Source of the DNA: Deltaproteobacteria bacterium
GTDB lineage: Bacteria; Desulfobacterota; DSM-4660; Desulfatiglandales; Desulfatiglandaceae
DNA length: 6,498 bases
Assembly (NCBI GenBank): GCA_019307645.1
Contig: JAFDJF010000146.1
Span: forward strand, 1-6,498
Direction: 5' to 3'
The translations under genes and the position numbers were made by a program. Shown piece by piece: positions 6,255-6,498 of the stretch. The number at the start of each line of letters is the position of its first letter. Position 1 is the stretch's first letter. The notes under the pieces were generated by a model that did not search any database, had not been told where the DNA came from, and saw only the letters and a program-made list of their open reading frames with translations.

Positions 6255-6498
6255 ATGTGTGAATTATGCCAGCAACACGGCGAAGGAAAGAAATGGTACC
6301 TGAGTGTTGATCACTACCTCGAGGAGAGGCTCTCGGATGAGCAGAAACAATTCCTCAGCGATCTGTACCAGAATGTTGAGCAGGGGCCAGCGGAGTACAT
6401 GGCCGCAGCCAACGCCGAGGACAATCCCGGCGAGGTTATCCGGCTCATGTTTGAGGAGATGAAAAACCACCATTTTGGTCAGGTGATTTCATTGGAAG
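6255..6498 (+). CDS. Partial CDS, N-terminal 81 codons of a conserved-looking protein with CxxC at its start
   Basis: An ATG at 6255, preceded by AAAGGA (6241-6246) at eight bases, opens a frame that stays open to the right edge. The protein begins MCELCQQHGEGKKWYL, with cysteines at residues 2 and 5 and none in the next 76. The middle is acidic and helical in character (about 20-70), and the visible part ends HHFGQVISLE. From memory, proteins with a closely similar N terminus occur in Desulfobacterota and are annotated as 4Fe-4S or ferredoxin-like; that cannot be verified here. An iron-sulfur role would need more cysteines beyond the window. It starts 55 bases after the FAD gene on the same strand, so co-transcription and an electron-transfer role for that enzyme are reasonable guesses. 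Confidence 0.75.
   Translation, partial: MCELCQQHGEGKKWYLSVDHYLEERLSDEQKQFLSDLYQNVEQGPAEYMAAANAEDNPGEVIRLMFEEMKNHHFGQVISLE

Overview
The window reads as one co-directional gene cluster on the + strand of an anaerobic bacterium, built around a glycyl-radical enzyme. The layout is: a two-module Lrp/AsnC-type regulator (about 40-1047); a radical SAM glycyl-radical-enzyme activase (about 1178-2209); the glycyl-radical enzyme itself (about 2243-4684); a CrtI/phytoene-desaturase-type FAD oxidoreductase (4826-6199); and the first 81 codons of a small-motif gene (6255 to the right edge). Oxygen-sensitive glycyl-radical chemistry and an activase carrying two extra [4Fe-4S] motifs point to a strict anaerobe. 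Protein style and gene mix suggest a Desulfobacterota-like (sulfate-reducer or syntroph type) organism, but this is an impression and not a sequence match.

The genes fit one model. The regulator senses a small molecule and controls the cluster. The activase uses S-adenosylmethionine to install a radical on Gly789 of the lyase. The lyase performs a radical conversion on an unknown substrate through Cys457. The FAD enzyme could then oxidise or reduce a related intermediate. Activase and lyase are separated by only about 33 bases and are almost certainly co-transcribed. The FAD gene follows after a 141-base gap holding a dyad and may have its own control.

The most interesting point is the lyase active-site loop. 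The radical-bearing cysteine is followed by Leu-Pro-Pro, not by the x-Glu-Pro typical of glycyl-radical dehydratases and of hydroxyphenylacetate decarboxylase. It also lacks the Cys-Cys pair of pyruvate formate-lyase. The reaction therefore cannot be assigned from the known signatures, and this may be an uncharacterised subtype.

The second point is a nearly identical 26-base element (22 of 26 matches by hand) at the left edge and at 1183-1208. It lies near the starts of the regulator and activase genes, contains a GGG-N9-CCC dyad, and is a candidate shared operator. No stretch longer than 300 bases lacks a gene. No rRNA, tRNA, CRISPR array or insertion sequence was seen.
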